Shown: piece after piece, positions 31,462 through 39,279 of the stretch
Numbering within the stretch: position 1 is the stretch's first letter
Layout: each line of letters starts with the position of its first letter
Source of the DNA: Candidatus Iainarchaeum sp.
Lineage (GTDB): Archaea > Iainarchaeota > Iainarchaeia > Iainarchaeales > UBA10219
DNA: 64,000 bases
Direction: 5' to 3'
Assembly (NCBI GenBank): GCA_018304425.1
Contig: JAGVWE010000007.1
Coordinates: forward strand, 1-64,000
The notes under the pieces: model-generated
Databases searched by the model: none
Told to the model about the DNA's origin: nothing
What the model saw: the letters and a program-made list of their open reading frames with translations, nothing else
Position numbers and translations under genes: made by a program

Positions 31462-32339
31462 CACTTGAATCCCCATTTTTTGAGCAGCCTGGGAATGACG
31501 ATGAGGAAGTCCGAGGCAATGAACGTATAGCCCTTGACGGCGTGCAAGATGTCTCCGGCCCTCCCATTGAGGTAAGCGGCTGCGCAGGCAACGTCGAGGA
31601 GGCCGTTCTTGCTTGCCGCGAGGCCCAGGCAGATTCCAGCCAGGACATCCCCGGTTCCGCCCACGGTCATGCCCGCGTTCCCGGTCTTGTTGACTTTCGT
31701 GGTCTTGCCGTCGGACACGACGTCAAACCTTCCCTTCAACAGCACCACGCACCGGTGCTTTTTCGCGGCAGCCTCCACGGCCTTGATTTGCTTGGAGAGC
31801 TCCTTGGGCAGCTTCTTGCCCGTGAATGCCTCGAATTCCTTCGCGTGCGGGGTAATCAGGGCAGGGCCCTTGAACTTCAAGCCCTTGGCGGCCTTCAAGG
31901 CATCCGCGTCCACGATAAGCGGTTTCCTGATTTTGGGGAGCACCCTGCGCACGAAGGACCTGGTTTCCGGGTCGAGGCCCATGCCAGGCCCGATTAAGAC
32001 GGCGTCCGCCTTGGCCGCCTCGGCCAGCACTTCCCGGACATGCCTTTCACCAAGGTGGCTGCCGCGCAACTTCAAGGTGATGAGGTCCGGAGAAAACGAG
32101 TTGATGACCCAGGCCACTTTCTCAGGCGCCATGACCCTGACCAAGTCGATGCCGGTCCGCAGCGAAGCCAGGGCCGCCTGCGCTCCCAATGCGGGTGCGC
32201 CCACCAGTTCATTGCAGCCGCCCACCACCAGGGCCACGCCGTTCTCCCCCTTGTGGGAGTCGGGGCGTCTCTTCCGGGCGCACCGAACCACGTCCGCCGG
32301 ACTGCACAACCACACCATCTGCGAACCGGGCTTCGTCAT
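31461..32339 (-). CDS. nnrD: ADP/ATP-dependent NAD(P)H-hydrate dehydratase
   Basis: The 292-residue protein is the ribokinase-fold repair enzyme that dehydrates damaged NAD(P)HX. GVALVVGGCNELVGAPALGA (about 34-53) and VLIGPGMGLDPETRSFVRRV (about 114-133) bind substrate. ALITPHAKEFEAFTG and NAGMTVGGTGDVLAG (about 224-238), with the catalytic Asp in GTGDVL, complete it. The N-terminal epimerase half (NnrE), fused in many bacteria and archaea, is missing here. It overlaps the end of gatE by four bases. Confidence 0.88.
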   Translation of the reverse strand: MTKPGSQMVWLCSPADVVRCARKRRPDSHKGENGVALVVGGCNELVGAPALGAQAALASLRTGIDLVRVMAPEKVAWVINSFSPDLITLKLRGSHLGERHVREVLAEAAKADAVLIGPGMGLDPETRSFVRRVLPKIRKPLIVDADALKAAKGLKFKGPALITPHAKEFEAFTGKKLPKELSKQIKAVEAAAKKHRCVVLLKGRFDVVSDGKTTKVNKTGNAGMTVGGTGDVLAGICLGLAASKNGLLDVACAAAYLNGRAGDILHAVKGYTFIASDFLIVIPRLLKKWGFK

Positions 32340-34243
32340 TTCCTTCCCGTCCTGGCCTCGATCTCCTTTTTCAGCAGGCCCGAAACCATGCTTCCCGGGA
32401 TTTTCCCCCGCGCTTCCCGCATGACTTCCCCCATCACGGCCTGGAATGATTGCATGCCTTTCTCCTTAATAATTCCTTCGTTGCGGGCCACGATTTTCTG
32501 CACAATGGCCAGGGCTTCCACGTCGCTGGCCCGGGAGGCACCGGCCTCCGCCATGATTTCCTCGAACGGAGCCGCCGGCTTTTTCGCCCACGCCCCCAGC
32601 ACGCCCAGCACGGCTTCCTTCACCAGCACGCCCTCTTTTTGCGCTGACAGCACGCGTTCCACCATTTCCCGGGAAACGTTGTCCACGTCCACGCCCTCGC
32701 GCTTGAGCTTGGTCAGCCCCTCCAACAACAGCACGGCCGTCGAAGTGGGCTCGAAGCCCCGCTTCACGAGGTCCGCGAAAAACCGGGCCTCGTTGCTGAG
32801 CTTCATCTCGTTGGCCAGCTTCTCGCCGAGCTTCAATTCCTTGGAGTAAAACCGAAGCCGTTCCTCGGCGCTCTGTGGCAGGTTCTTCCGCAGCCCTTCC
32901 ACGCGCGCGGCATCCGTTTTCACGGTCGGCAAATCGGTTTCAGGGTACATCCGCGCCGCACCCGGCAGGGGCCGCAGGTACTCGTTGTTGCCGTCGGGCA
33001 GCGGCCCCCTCGTCTCTGGGGGAACGCCTTTCAGCGCCTGCCTGCAGCGCTCGACCAGGATTTTCATGGCTTCTTCGGCCTTGCCGGGTTCCTCGCAGAC
33101 CAGCACAAAGGCATCCAAGGCATCCTCGCGCAGGCCCAGTTGCCGGGAAAGGCCTTTCACGTCGGCCTCGGTCAAGCCATAGTTGGGCAGTTCATCCGAG
33201 TGCAGCAAGCCCGCTATGCCGAGCCTAGCCTTCAGGTAGCCGGCCAGTTCCTTTCCGAAGCGCCGGCCGGGCTGGACTTCCCGGCCCAGGATTCCCTTGA
33301 AGCCCTTGAGCCGGAGGCCCAGCACTTTTTTTCCCTGCCGCACGCCGTCCGCGAAGAACTTGCACGCCGAACCTTCGGCCAACGCACTCACGTCCAAGGC
33401 ATTGGGCACCAAATCGGCTTCCTTCACCCGCTTCAGGAGTTCGCCCCGGATTTCCAGCAAGGCCGCCTGCCGCTGCGCTTCCCTTCGCACGAACTCGTCC
33501 AGCAAGTCGAGTTCCTGCACGCCCTTCAATTCCACGCGCGTCCCCCCCCGGATGCTCACGTTGACGTCCTGCCGGATGGTGCCGAGGCCGCGCCGCGCCT
33601 TGCCCGTGAGCCGCAGGAGTTCCCCGATTTTTAGGGCCACTTTCTTGGCGTCCTCCGGGGAATGGATGTCAGGCAGCGTCGCAATCTCGATGAGGGGAAT
33701 GCCCTGCCGGTCCAGCCGGTAGACGACTTCCTTGTCGCCGCGCACCACGGGCCTTGCCGCGTCCTCTTCGAGGACAATGGTGTCGATGCCGAGGCATTTC
33801 CCGTTGAAGTCCAGGCAGCCGTTGGTGGCGATGAGGGCCGTCCGCTGGAAGGAACTGGTAGTTGAACCATCCACCACCATCTTCCGCATGACGTAGATGT
33901 TGTCCACGAGGTGGGCTTTCAGGAGCAGCGCCACTTCCAGGACGGTGTCAAAGGCCTCCGCGTTGAAGGGCCGCACCGGTTCCTCGTCGGTTTCCACGAG
34001 GCACGTGGTGTCGGAATAGGCCTGGTAGGCAAAGGTCTGCCCCTTCTGGTAGGCTTCGAGTGCCGCGGGGTCGTATTCACCCAGCTCGGACATGACCGGC
34101 CGAATCCTTCGTTTCACGAGGATGTCGGGCGCGTCCTCACGCATGACGCTGGGACAGTTGCAGAACAGTTTCCGCGTGTTGAGCTGCTGGTGGCATTCGA
34201 GGCCGCATTTGAGGCCCAAGGCCAGGTAATCGAGGTCCGGCAT
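32336..34243 (-). CDS. gatE: glutamyl-tRNA(Gln) amidotransferase subunit E
   Basis: The 635-residue protein is the archaeal GatE. GLKCGLECHQQLNTRKLFCN (about 10-29) opens the catalytic cradle, RMVVDGSTTSSFQRTAL-like KMVVDGSTTSSFQRTALIA follows, then RRGLGTIRQDVNVSIRGG (about 216-233) and a C-terminal YqeY/GatB-like tail (about 490-635). GatE phosphorylates Glu-tRNA-Gln and accepts ammonia from GatD. A TATA-like ATTATAAACC about 30 bp upstream suggests an almost leaderless start. GatD is encoded 1.7 kb away. Confidence 0.95.
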   Translation of the reverse strand: MPDLDYLALGLKCGLECHQQLNTRKLFCNCPSVMREDAPDILVKRRIRPVMSELGEYDPAALEAYQKGQTFAYQAYSDTTCLVETDEEPVRPFNAEAFDTVLEVALLLKAHLVDNIYVMRKMVVDGSTTSSFQRTALIATNGCLDFNGKCLGIDTIVLEEDAARPVVRGDKEVVYRLDRQGIPLIEIATLPDIHSPEDAKKVALKIGELLRLTGKARRGLGTIRQDVNVSIRGGTRVELKGVQELDLLDEFVRREAQRQAALLEIRGELLKRVKEADLVPNALDVSALAEGSACKFFADGVRQGKKVLGLRLKGFKGILGREVQPGRRFGKELAGYLKARLGIAGLLHSDELPNYGLTEADVKGLSRQLGLREDALDAFVLVCEEPGKAEEAMKILVERCRQALKGVPPETRGPLPDGNNEYLRPLPGAARMYPETDLPTVKTDAARVEGLRKNLPQSAEERLRFYSKELKLGEKLANEMKLSNEARFFADLVKRGFEPTSTAVLLLEGLTKLKREGVDVDNVSREMVERVLSAQKEGVLVKEAVLGVLGAWAKKPAAPFEEIMAEAGASRASDVEALAIVQKIVARNEGIIKEKGMQSFQAVMGEVMREARGKIPGSMVSGLLKKEIEARTGRK

Positions 34244-34380
34244 GCAATCACTAATTCACTTCCGCGAAAAGGTTTATAATGTCTTTCAACGCCTTTTGCC
34301 GGGCTTCAGGCGCGCGCACTGGTTGCGGCTTATGAAAGCGAATTTCCCTTCCGGCGGGCCCCTGCCCTTGCTCGGGCCCT

Positions 34381-35259
34381 TCACTCGAAGTAGGCCATGG
34401 TTTCCTCGCGTATCTGGTCGGCGAGTTCCGCGTCCCGCACGACCTGCACTTTGATTGAAACCGGTTTTTCGTGCAGGAATTCCAGCAGCCAGCCCAGGTC
34501 GAATTCCTTCAGGTTGCTGGCCGAATTGAGTTTGTAGAGCATTTCCTCCCGGGCCTGGGTCGGGAAATAGGCCCTGGCCACGTAGTCCCCGACCACTAGG
34601 ACGTCGGAGTCCAGCGCGACCAAGGCGTTGTACCGGAGTTTCACGGAAGCCCCAAGGTGTTCCGCCATTTTCGCGAGCGCGTTCCCATGGCATTGGTCCA
34701 TCATGCCGCCGGAGTTGACGAGGATGTAGCATTCGGTGCGCGAAACCAGCCGCGCCAGGCGGTGGAGTTCCTCCCGGGACAGGCCGATGAGCGAGTAGAC
34801 GTGCTTCCAGTGGAAGACAGAGGGCTTGCCGGCTTCGTTGGGGTATTCGAAGTAGTTGAACAAGAGGAACCGGTAAAAGTCGAGGATGGTTTCGAAGCCG
34901 TACTTGGCGTAGTCTTGCCGCGGCATTTCAGCGTTCTCCTGGAAAGGGTTTTCATTCAACGATTTTTCGAGGCTGGAAACCAGGTTCCGGAGGTTCTTCA
35001 GCCACCGGGGGCTCAAGGCATACTTGCGGTCGGTGCAGGAGAGGATGCCCTCGGCCGCCATTTGCCGCAACGATTTGTGGATGGCCTGGTAGCTTACCTC
35101 GACGCCGTGCCGGGACTTCAGCTTGGAGTACACCTGCGTGAGCGTCAGCGGCCAGTCCAGGGAGAGCACGGACACGATGGCGTCGCGCGTGGACTTGGGT
35201 TGAACCGTTGGAACAGCCGTTCCCAGGCTCACCGGCTGGTATTGAGTCACGAGATCCAT
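34381..35259 (-). CDS. winged-helix protein with a C-terminal domain of unknown function
   Basis: The start at 35259 (MDLVTQYQPVSLGT) is preferred, because the longer frame to 35334 would run through the adjacent tRNA gene. Residues about 25-85 form a winged helix (LTLTQVYSKLKSRHGVEVSY, QAIHKSLRQMAAEGILSC). The second half (about 150-290) looks like a phospholipase-D-like or TrmB-like sensor domain but lacks an obvious HxK motif. It is probably a transcriptional regulator with a ligand-binding domain. Confidence 0.6.
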   Translation of the reverse strand: MDLVTQYQPVSLGTAVPTVQPKSTRDAIVSVLSLDWPLTLTQVYSKLKSRHGVEVSYQAIHKSLRQMAAEGILSCTDRKYALSPRWLKNLRNLVSSLEKSLNENPFQENAEMPRQDYAKYGFETILDFYRFLLFNYFEYPNEAGKPSVFHWKHVYSLIGLSREELHRLARLVSRTECYILVNSGGMMDQCHGNALAKMAEHLGASVKLRYNALVALDSDVLVVGDYVARAYFPTQAREEMLYKLNSASNLKEFDLGWLLEFLHEKPVSIKVQVVRDAELADQIREETMAYFE

Positions 35260-35285
35260 GCTTTTCCTTGCCTCGCCCGTGGGAG

Positions 35286-35356
35286 CTGCCAGAGTCGGAT
35301 TCGAACCGGCATCACCTGAGTAACAGTCAGGCATCCTTCCATTGGACTATCTGGCT
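35286..35356 (-). tRNA. tRNA-Asn (GTT anticodon)
   Basis: The minus strand folds as a cloverleaf of 71 nt. The D arm GTCC/GGAT has T8 and A14 in place. The anticodon arm is CCTGA-CTGTTAC-TCAGG with GTT, and the T loop is TTCGAAT. In my folding position 1 pairs A with A72 and the T stem has a C-A mismatch, so the ends are approximate. The discriminator would be G, as usual for tRNA-Asn. Confidence 0.85.
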
Positions 35357-35385
35357 TTGAGCCGGTTATCATGGCATTATACCTT

Positions 35386-35455
35386 ACTTCGACCTTTTAT
35401 TTAATCACTTCGACAAATTTTACGTCATTTTCACGCTTAAGTGATGTATTTATAA
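35386..35455 (+). promoter_or_regulatory. direct repeat and TATA box upstream of the Lrp-family gene
   Basis: ACTTCGAC occurs at 35386-35393 and 35407-35414, 21 bp apart (two helical turns). The TATA box ATTTATAA (35448-35455) lies about 25 bp before the ATG at 35480. The repeat may bind the Lrp-type regulator encoded downstream, giving autoregulation. Confidence 0.45.
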
Positions 35456-35479
35456 CATAATTGTAGTCATTTATTCGGT

Positions 35480-35923
35480 ATGCTGGACAAAAAGGATGCA
35501 ATTATCCTGGACAGCCTGCGCCAGAACAGCCGCAAAACCGTCAAGGAAATCGGCCGCGAAACCGGCATTCCCCGCACCACGGTTTTCGAGCGCATCAAGC
35601 GCATGGAGCACAACCAGGTCATCAAAGGCTATTCCGTGAAACCCGATTACGAGAAAATCGGCTTTCCCACCACGGCCTTCACCATGGTCGCCCACAACGG
35701 TTCGGCCGGCGTATCCCAGAAGTCCGTGGCCAAGGAAATCGCGAAACTCCCCGGAGTCTATGAAGTGCAAATAATTGCCGGAGAATGGGACATGCTCGTC
35801 AAGGTGCGTGGCAGGTCCTTGGAATCCATCGGTGACCTAGTAGTGGGAAGGATGCGGGACATTACGGGCATTGCCAGGACGCTGACCTACTCCGTTTTCT
35901 ACACCATCCGCGAAGACTGCTGA
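35480..35923 (+). CDS. Lrp/AsnC-family transcriptional regulator
   Basis: The 147-residue protein has the classic two-domain layout. The N-terminal helix-turn-helix reads KDAIILDSLRQNSRKTVKEI and ETGIPRTTVFERIKRMEHNQ (about 5-55). The C-terminal RAM ligand-binding domain (about 65-145) includes LPGVYEVQIIAGEWDMLVKV. Members form octamers and respond to amino acids. The start is leaderless behind a TATA box. It lies between tRNA-Asn and gatD and may respond to an amino acid. Confidence 0.9.
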   Translation: MLDKKDAIILDSLRQNSRKTVKEIGRETGIPRTTVFERIKRMEHNQVIKGYSVKPDYEKIGFPTTAFTMVAHNGSAGVSQKSVAKEIAKLPGVYEVQIIAGEWDMLVKVRGRSLESIGDLVVGRMRDITGIARTLTYSVFYTIREDC

Positions 35924-35947
35924 CGGTTGAAAACGCTCCCGGTTCCC

Positions 35948-37273
35948 TTACTCCGGCTCAAAGCAGTCGATGCGGCTCGAGGCCGTGATTTCGCCGCGCA
36001 GGTTCTCAGGCACTTTTTTCACGGCTTCCTCGCGCTTGAAGTTGCCCAGCAACCACGCCAGCTTCACGAAAGCGGTTTCGGGCAGCAGGTCTTCCGCGAA
36101 AACGACGCCAATCTCGGAGAGCCGCCGCAGGTTCGTGTAGACGTACGGGTGCACGCGGCCATACAGGCATTGGGCGGTCATCACCACCACGCAGCCGGAT
36201 GCAATCAGTTTCTTGAGCGCCTCGTAATTGGGCAGGTTTTCCGGGGTGTTGGTGGGCATGTGTCCCATCCCAGTTCCCTCTACAACGAGGCCTTTGAACC
36301 CGTGCTCCAAGTAGAACAGGATTTCCTCGGGGTGCATGTTGGGGTGCGACTTGAGCAGCCCGACCTTTTCCTCGAACCCGTCCTTCACCGTGAACGGCTT
36401 TTTCTTGTCCACCCTGGGATAGTCCTTTTTCAGGTACTCGACCCTTCGCTCGTTGAAGTGCACGCGGGCAATCGGCTGGTCGTTGACCGCCTTGAAGGCA
36501 TCCCGTCGGGAGGTATGCATCTTCCGCGCCTTCGTTCCCGGCAGAACCACGCAGGCCTGGTCATCCGAGGTCTCATGCATGCAAATGGCCACTCCCGCGA
36601 AATCCGTTTGCTTGATGAATTCGGCCGCGCACAGGAGGTTGATGGCGGCATCACTCGAACCCCGGTCCGAGCTCCGCTGGCTGCCCACTAGGAGCACGGG
36701 CACCGGCGGGTTTTCGAGGGCAAACGACAGCGCGGCCGAGGTATAGGTTAGGGTATCCGTGCCATGGCCCAGGATGATTCCCTTGGCGCCGTCCCGGATG
36801 GCGGCCTGGATGGCTTGGACCATGAGTTTGTAGTGCGAGAACCGCATGTCCTCCGACATCAGGTTGGCCACGTGCCTGGGCTCGAAGTTCGCGACCCGCG
36901 TGAGTTCCGGGAACATGGCAATCAGGTCCTCGGTCGAAAACGAGGCATACACCCCGCCCGTGGAATAGTTGACGCGGCTGGCAATGGTTCCCCCCGTGTG
37001 CAGGACCACGATTTTCGGGAGGGAAACATCCATTTTCAGGGCCTGGCTTTTCACGCCCGCCTTCGCGGAGGGTTCCCCGGTCTTCTTCAACTCCATGCCG
37101 GCTTCCACGCGCACGCCCATGTTGTAGCCGGTGTGGAGCTTGAGGGAAAGCGTTTCAGGGTCGGCCGATGGAAGGACGTGGCCCCGGAACGACTGCCCGT
37201 TCTTCGCCAACTCGACGAAGTCGCCTTCCTGGACCCCGGATTTCCGGAGCAATTCCCGGTAATCGGCTTTCAT
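35948..37273 (-). CDS. gatD: glutamyl-tRNA(Gln) amidotransferase subunit D
   Basis: The start at 37273 (MKADYRELLRKSGVQEGDFV) gives 441 residues, the family length. A longer frame upstream is antisense to dph6 and is rejected. An N-terminal beta domain (1-85) precedes the L-asparaginase-like core with IVVLHTGGTIASRVNYSTGG (catalytic Thr, about 89-108) and ILGHGTDTLTYTSAAL (Thr-Asp pair, about 171-186). GatD releases ammonia from Gln or Asn and channels it to GatE. Confidence 0.95.
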   Translation of the reverse strand: MKADYRELLRKSGVQEGDFVELAKNGQSFRGHVLPSADPETLSLKLHTGYNMGVRVEAGMELKKTGEPSAKAGVKSQALKMDVSLPKIVVLHTGGTIASRVNYSTGGVYASFSTEDLIAMFPELTRVANFEPRHVANLMSEDMRFSHYKLMVQAIQAAIRDGAKGIILGHGTDTLTYTSAALSFALENPPVPVLLVGSQRSSDRGSSDAAINLLCAAEFIKQTDFAGVAICMHETSDDQACVVLPGTKARKMHTSRRDAFKAVNDQPIARVHFNERRVEYLKKDYPRVDKKKPFTVKDGFEEKVGLLKSHPNMHPEEILFYLEHGFKGLVVEGTGMGHMPTNTPENLPNYEALKKLIASGCVVVMTAQCLYGRVHPYVYTNLRRLSEIGVVFAEDLLPETAFVKLAWLLGNFKREEAVKKVPENLRGEITASSRIDCFEPE

Positions 37274-37327
37274 AGCGTTAATTACAGCTGAACGGTTTTT
37301 AAGCCATTCCCAGCCGAATTTTTGACG

Positions 37328-38011
37328 ATGCGATTTGTTTCCCTGTTTTCCGGCGGCAAGGACTCGACCTATGCGCTCTACTGGGCATTGCGGGAAGGCC
37401 ACCAGCTGGCCAGCCTCCTCACCATCCGTTCTTCCTATGCCGAGTCCTACATGTATCATTTGCCCAACATCCACCTGACGGAGGTCGCGGCCGAGGCCAT
37501 GGGCTTTCCCCTCGTGGTCGCGGAAACCAGCGCCGGCAAGGAAGCCGAGCTCCAGGTCCTGGAGGACTCCCTGGCCGACCTCAAGGAAAGCCAGGGCATC
37601 GAGGCCGTGGTCTCCGGGGCCTTTGCCTCCCGCTACCAGAAGGAACGCGTGGACCGGATATGCGAAAAGCTCGGCCTTGAAAGCCTGGCGCCCCTCTGGG
37701 GCCGCGACGGCGAAGACCTCTTGAACGACATGCTGGCCGCAGGCTTCAAGTTCATGCTCGTCGCCGTGGCCGCGCAGGGCCTGGACGAGAAATGGCTGGG
37801 CCGGCTCATCGACGAAAAAGCGGTTTCCGACCTCAAAGCCCTGCACGAAAAATACCAGGTGAGCCTGGTGGGGGAGGGCGGCGAATTCGAGTCCCTCGTG
37901 GTTGACTGCCCGCTCTTCCGGAAAAAAATCGAAGTCGTTTCCGCGGAAAAAAAGTGGGACGGCTGCCGTGGCGAACTCGCCATCAAGGAAACCAGGCTCG
38001 CCCCAAAATAA
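37328..38011 (+). CDS. dph6: diphthine-ammonia ligase
   Basis: The ATG at 37328 gives a 227-residue ATP pyrophosphatase. MRFVSLFSGGKDSTYALYWA carries the PP-loop SGGKDS. MYHLPNIHL, VSGAFASRYQKERVDRICEKL and GEGGEFESLVVDCPLF (about 180-195) are typical of Dph6, which completes diphthamide on elongation factor 2 in archaea and eukaryotes. It is divergent from gatD with a 54-bp gap. Confidence 0.88.
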   Translation: MRFVSLFSGGKDSTYALYWALREGHQLASLLTIRSSYAESYMYHLPNIHLTEVAAEAMGFPLVVAETSAGKEAELQVLEDSLADLKESQGIEAVVSGAFASRYQKERVDRICEKLGLESLAPLWGRDGEDLLNDMLAAGFKFMLVAVAAQGLDEKWLGRLIDEKAVSDLKALHEKYQVSLVGEGGEFESLVVDCPLFRKKIEVVSAEKKWDGCRGELAIKETRLAPK

Positions 38012-38025
38012 TCAAATGCATGGAG

Positions 38026-38991
38026 TCAAAGGCATTGCTCGAGAGGTTCCTCGGCCCACACGCTGGCACGGCTCCAGTCCCTAATCGTTTCCTCGCCGAG
38101 CCTTGGCTCCCAGGCCAGCTTGCATTCGTAGTCGAACTCGCAGCCCTCGCAGAGGAATTCCTGGAGGCACGTTTCCGCTTCCAGCCGGTCCCGGCCCTGG
38201 ACCGTGGCCTTGCACCGCCCCTCCCCCGGCTGGCCAGAAGCCTTCACCAGGAATTCTTCGACGGCCTTTCCCGCGTCCCCGCCCCGGGCTTCCAGCCGAA
38301 CCCGGTAGTTGCCGGCCTCCCGTATCTCGAGGGGCAGCGACAAGCCGGTCTCCCCGGCCGGCGCTATTTCCCCCACTTCCCGGTTGACGGGCCCCGAGTG
38401 GAGGGCTTCGACCGGTTTCCCGTCAAGGACTGAAAGCCGGTAAACCCTGGCCGAAACGATGACGTCAGAAGCCTTTGCCTGCCCGGCATTCTTCACCTTG
38501 AAAGAGACCAGCGGCGAATCGACGCCCAACTCCATTTCGCGCGGCGCGCGCACGCCGGCCAGCTCGAGTTGCGCGGGTTTCCTTCCAAGGTAAGCAGTGC
38601 AGAGGTTGAGGCCCTGTTCTTCGACGCAGCGGAAGCCCACTTCCAGCAAGGCATCGCGTTCCACCTGCAGCCTCCGCTCGTCCGCGGCCACGAGGCAGCC
38701 CGGGCCGATGTTCTGCCGCGGGCAACACCGCAGGACATCCATGCAGCGGAAGTTCACGGACCGGGTCATGGAATCCAGGGCATCGGCCAAAACCATTTCG
38801 CCTTGCCGGAACTCCACGTTCTTTGAAAAAACCTTTCCATTGAGGCCCTCGGCGGCGTCCAGCGATTCCAGCAGCGCGTGCTGGAGCGGGGCCCTGGGCG
38901 CGAAGCCCGGCAAAATATAGGCAAAGAAAATCCACAGCAGGGCCAGGGCCGCAACCGCGACCGTCAAAAGCTTGAAGGGGGATTCGGCCAT
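38026..38991 (-). CDS. anchored Cys-rich extracellular protein
   Basis: The 321-residue protein has an N-terminal membrane anchor (LLTVAVAALALLWIFFAYIL, about 8-27). An external part has many cysteines early (FRCMDVLRCCPRQNIGPGC) and late (CLQEFLCEGCEFDYEC), with a central beta domain (about 150-245) of CARDB type (SPLVSFKVKNAGQAKASDVI). It resembles archaeal surface proteins with disulfide-capped ends. Its partner, a two-span protein, is encoded four bases upstream. Confidence 0.6.
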   Translation of the reverse strand: MAESPFKLLTVAVAALALLWIFFAYILPGFAPRAPLQHALLESLDAAEGLNGKVFSKNVEFRQGEMVLADALDSMTRSVNFRCMDVLRCCPRQNIGPGCLVAADERRLQVERDALLEVGFRCVEEQGLNLCTAYLGRKPAQLELAGVRAPREMELGVDSPLVSFKVKNAGQAKASDVIVSARVYRLSVLDGKPVEALHSGPVNREVGEIAPAGETGLSLPLEIREAGNYRVRLEARGGDAGKAVEEFLVKASGQPGEGRCKATVQGRDRLEAETCLQEFLCEGCEFDYECKLAWEPRLGEETIRDWSRASVWAEEPLEQCL

Positions 38992-38995
38992 GGCC

Positions 38996-39235
38996 TCACC
39001 TCGCGAACGTGGCCCGCACGTGCCATTTCAGCAGCCACTCGAAGATTTTTTTCAGCACCAGCAACCCCACGAACAGGTAAAGCAAGGACGTTACGTCTCC
39101 CGTCAGCAAAAAATAGCGCCGGAAGTAATCCGCCCACACCTCGAGCCGGAACAGGAACCAGACCACAACGCCCAGGGCCAGCAACACCAGCAACAGCTTT
39201 TCCGCCAAATCCAGCCAAGCCAGCAGCCGCCGCAC
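38996..39235 (-). CDS. two-span membrane protein
   Basis: Starting from GTG at 39235, the 79-residue protein has spans at about 11-30 (AEKLLLVLLALGVVVWFLFR) and about 44-66 (LTGDVTSLLYLFVGLLVLKKIF). Both flanks are rich in Arg and Lys. It precedes the anchored Cys-rich protein gene by four bases and is probably co-transcribed with it. Function is unknown. Confidence 0.6.
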   Translation of the reverse strand: MRRLLAWLDLAEKLLLVLLALGVVVWFLFRLEVWADYFRRYFLLTGDVTSLLYLFVGLLVLKKIFEWLLKWHVRATFAR

Positions 39236-39279
39236 GTCAAAGACCCCTTAAACTATGGTTTGACGGCTTAATAAACGTT

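Noticed and set aside
37274..37846. Extension of gatD by 191 codons upstream
   Set aside because: The added part is antisense to dph6 and has no relation to GatD. The internal start at 37273 gives the normal family length.
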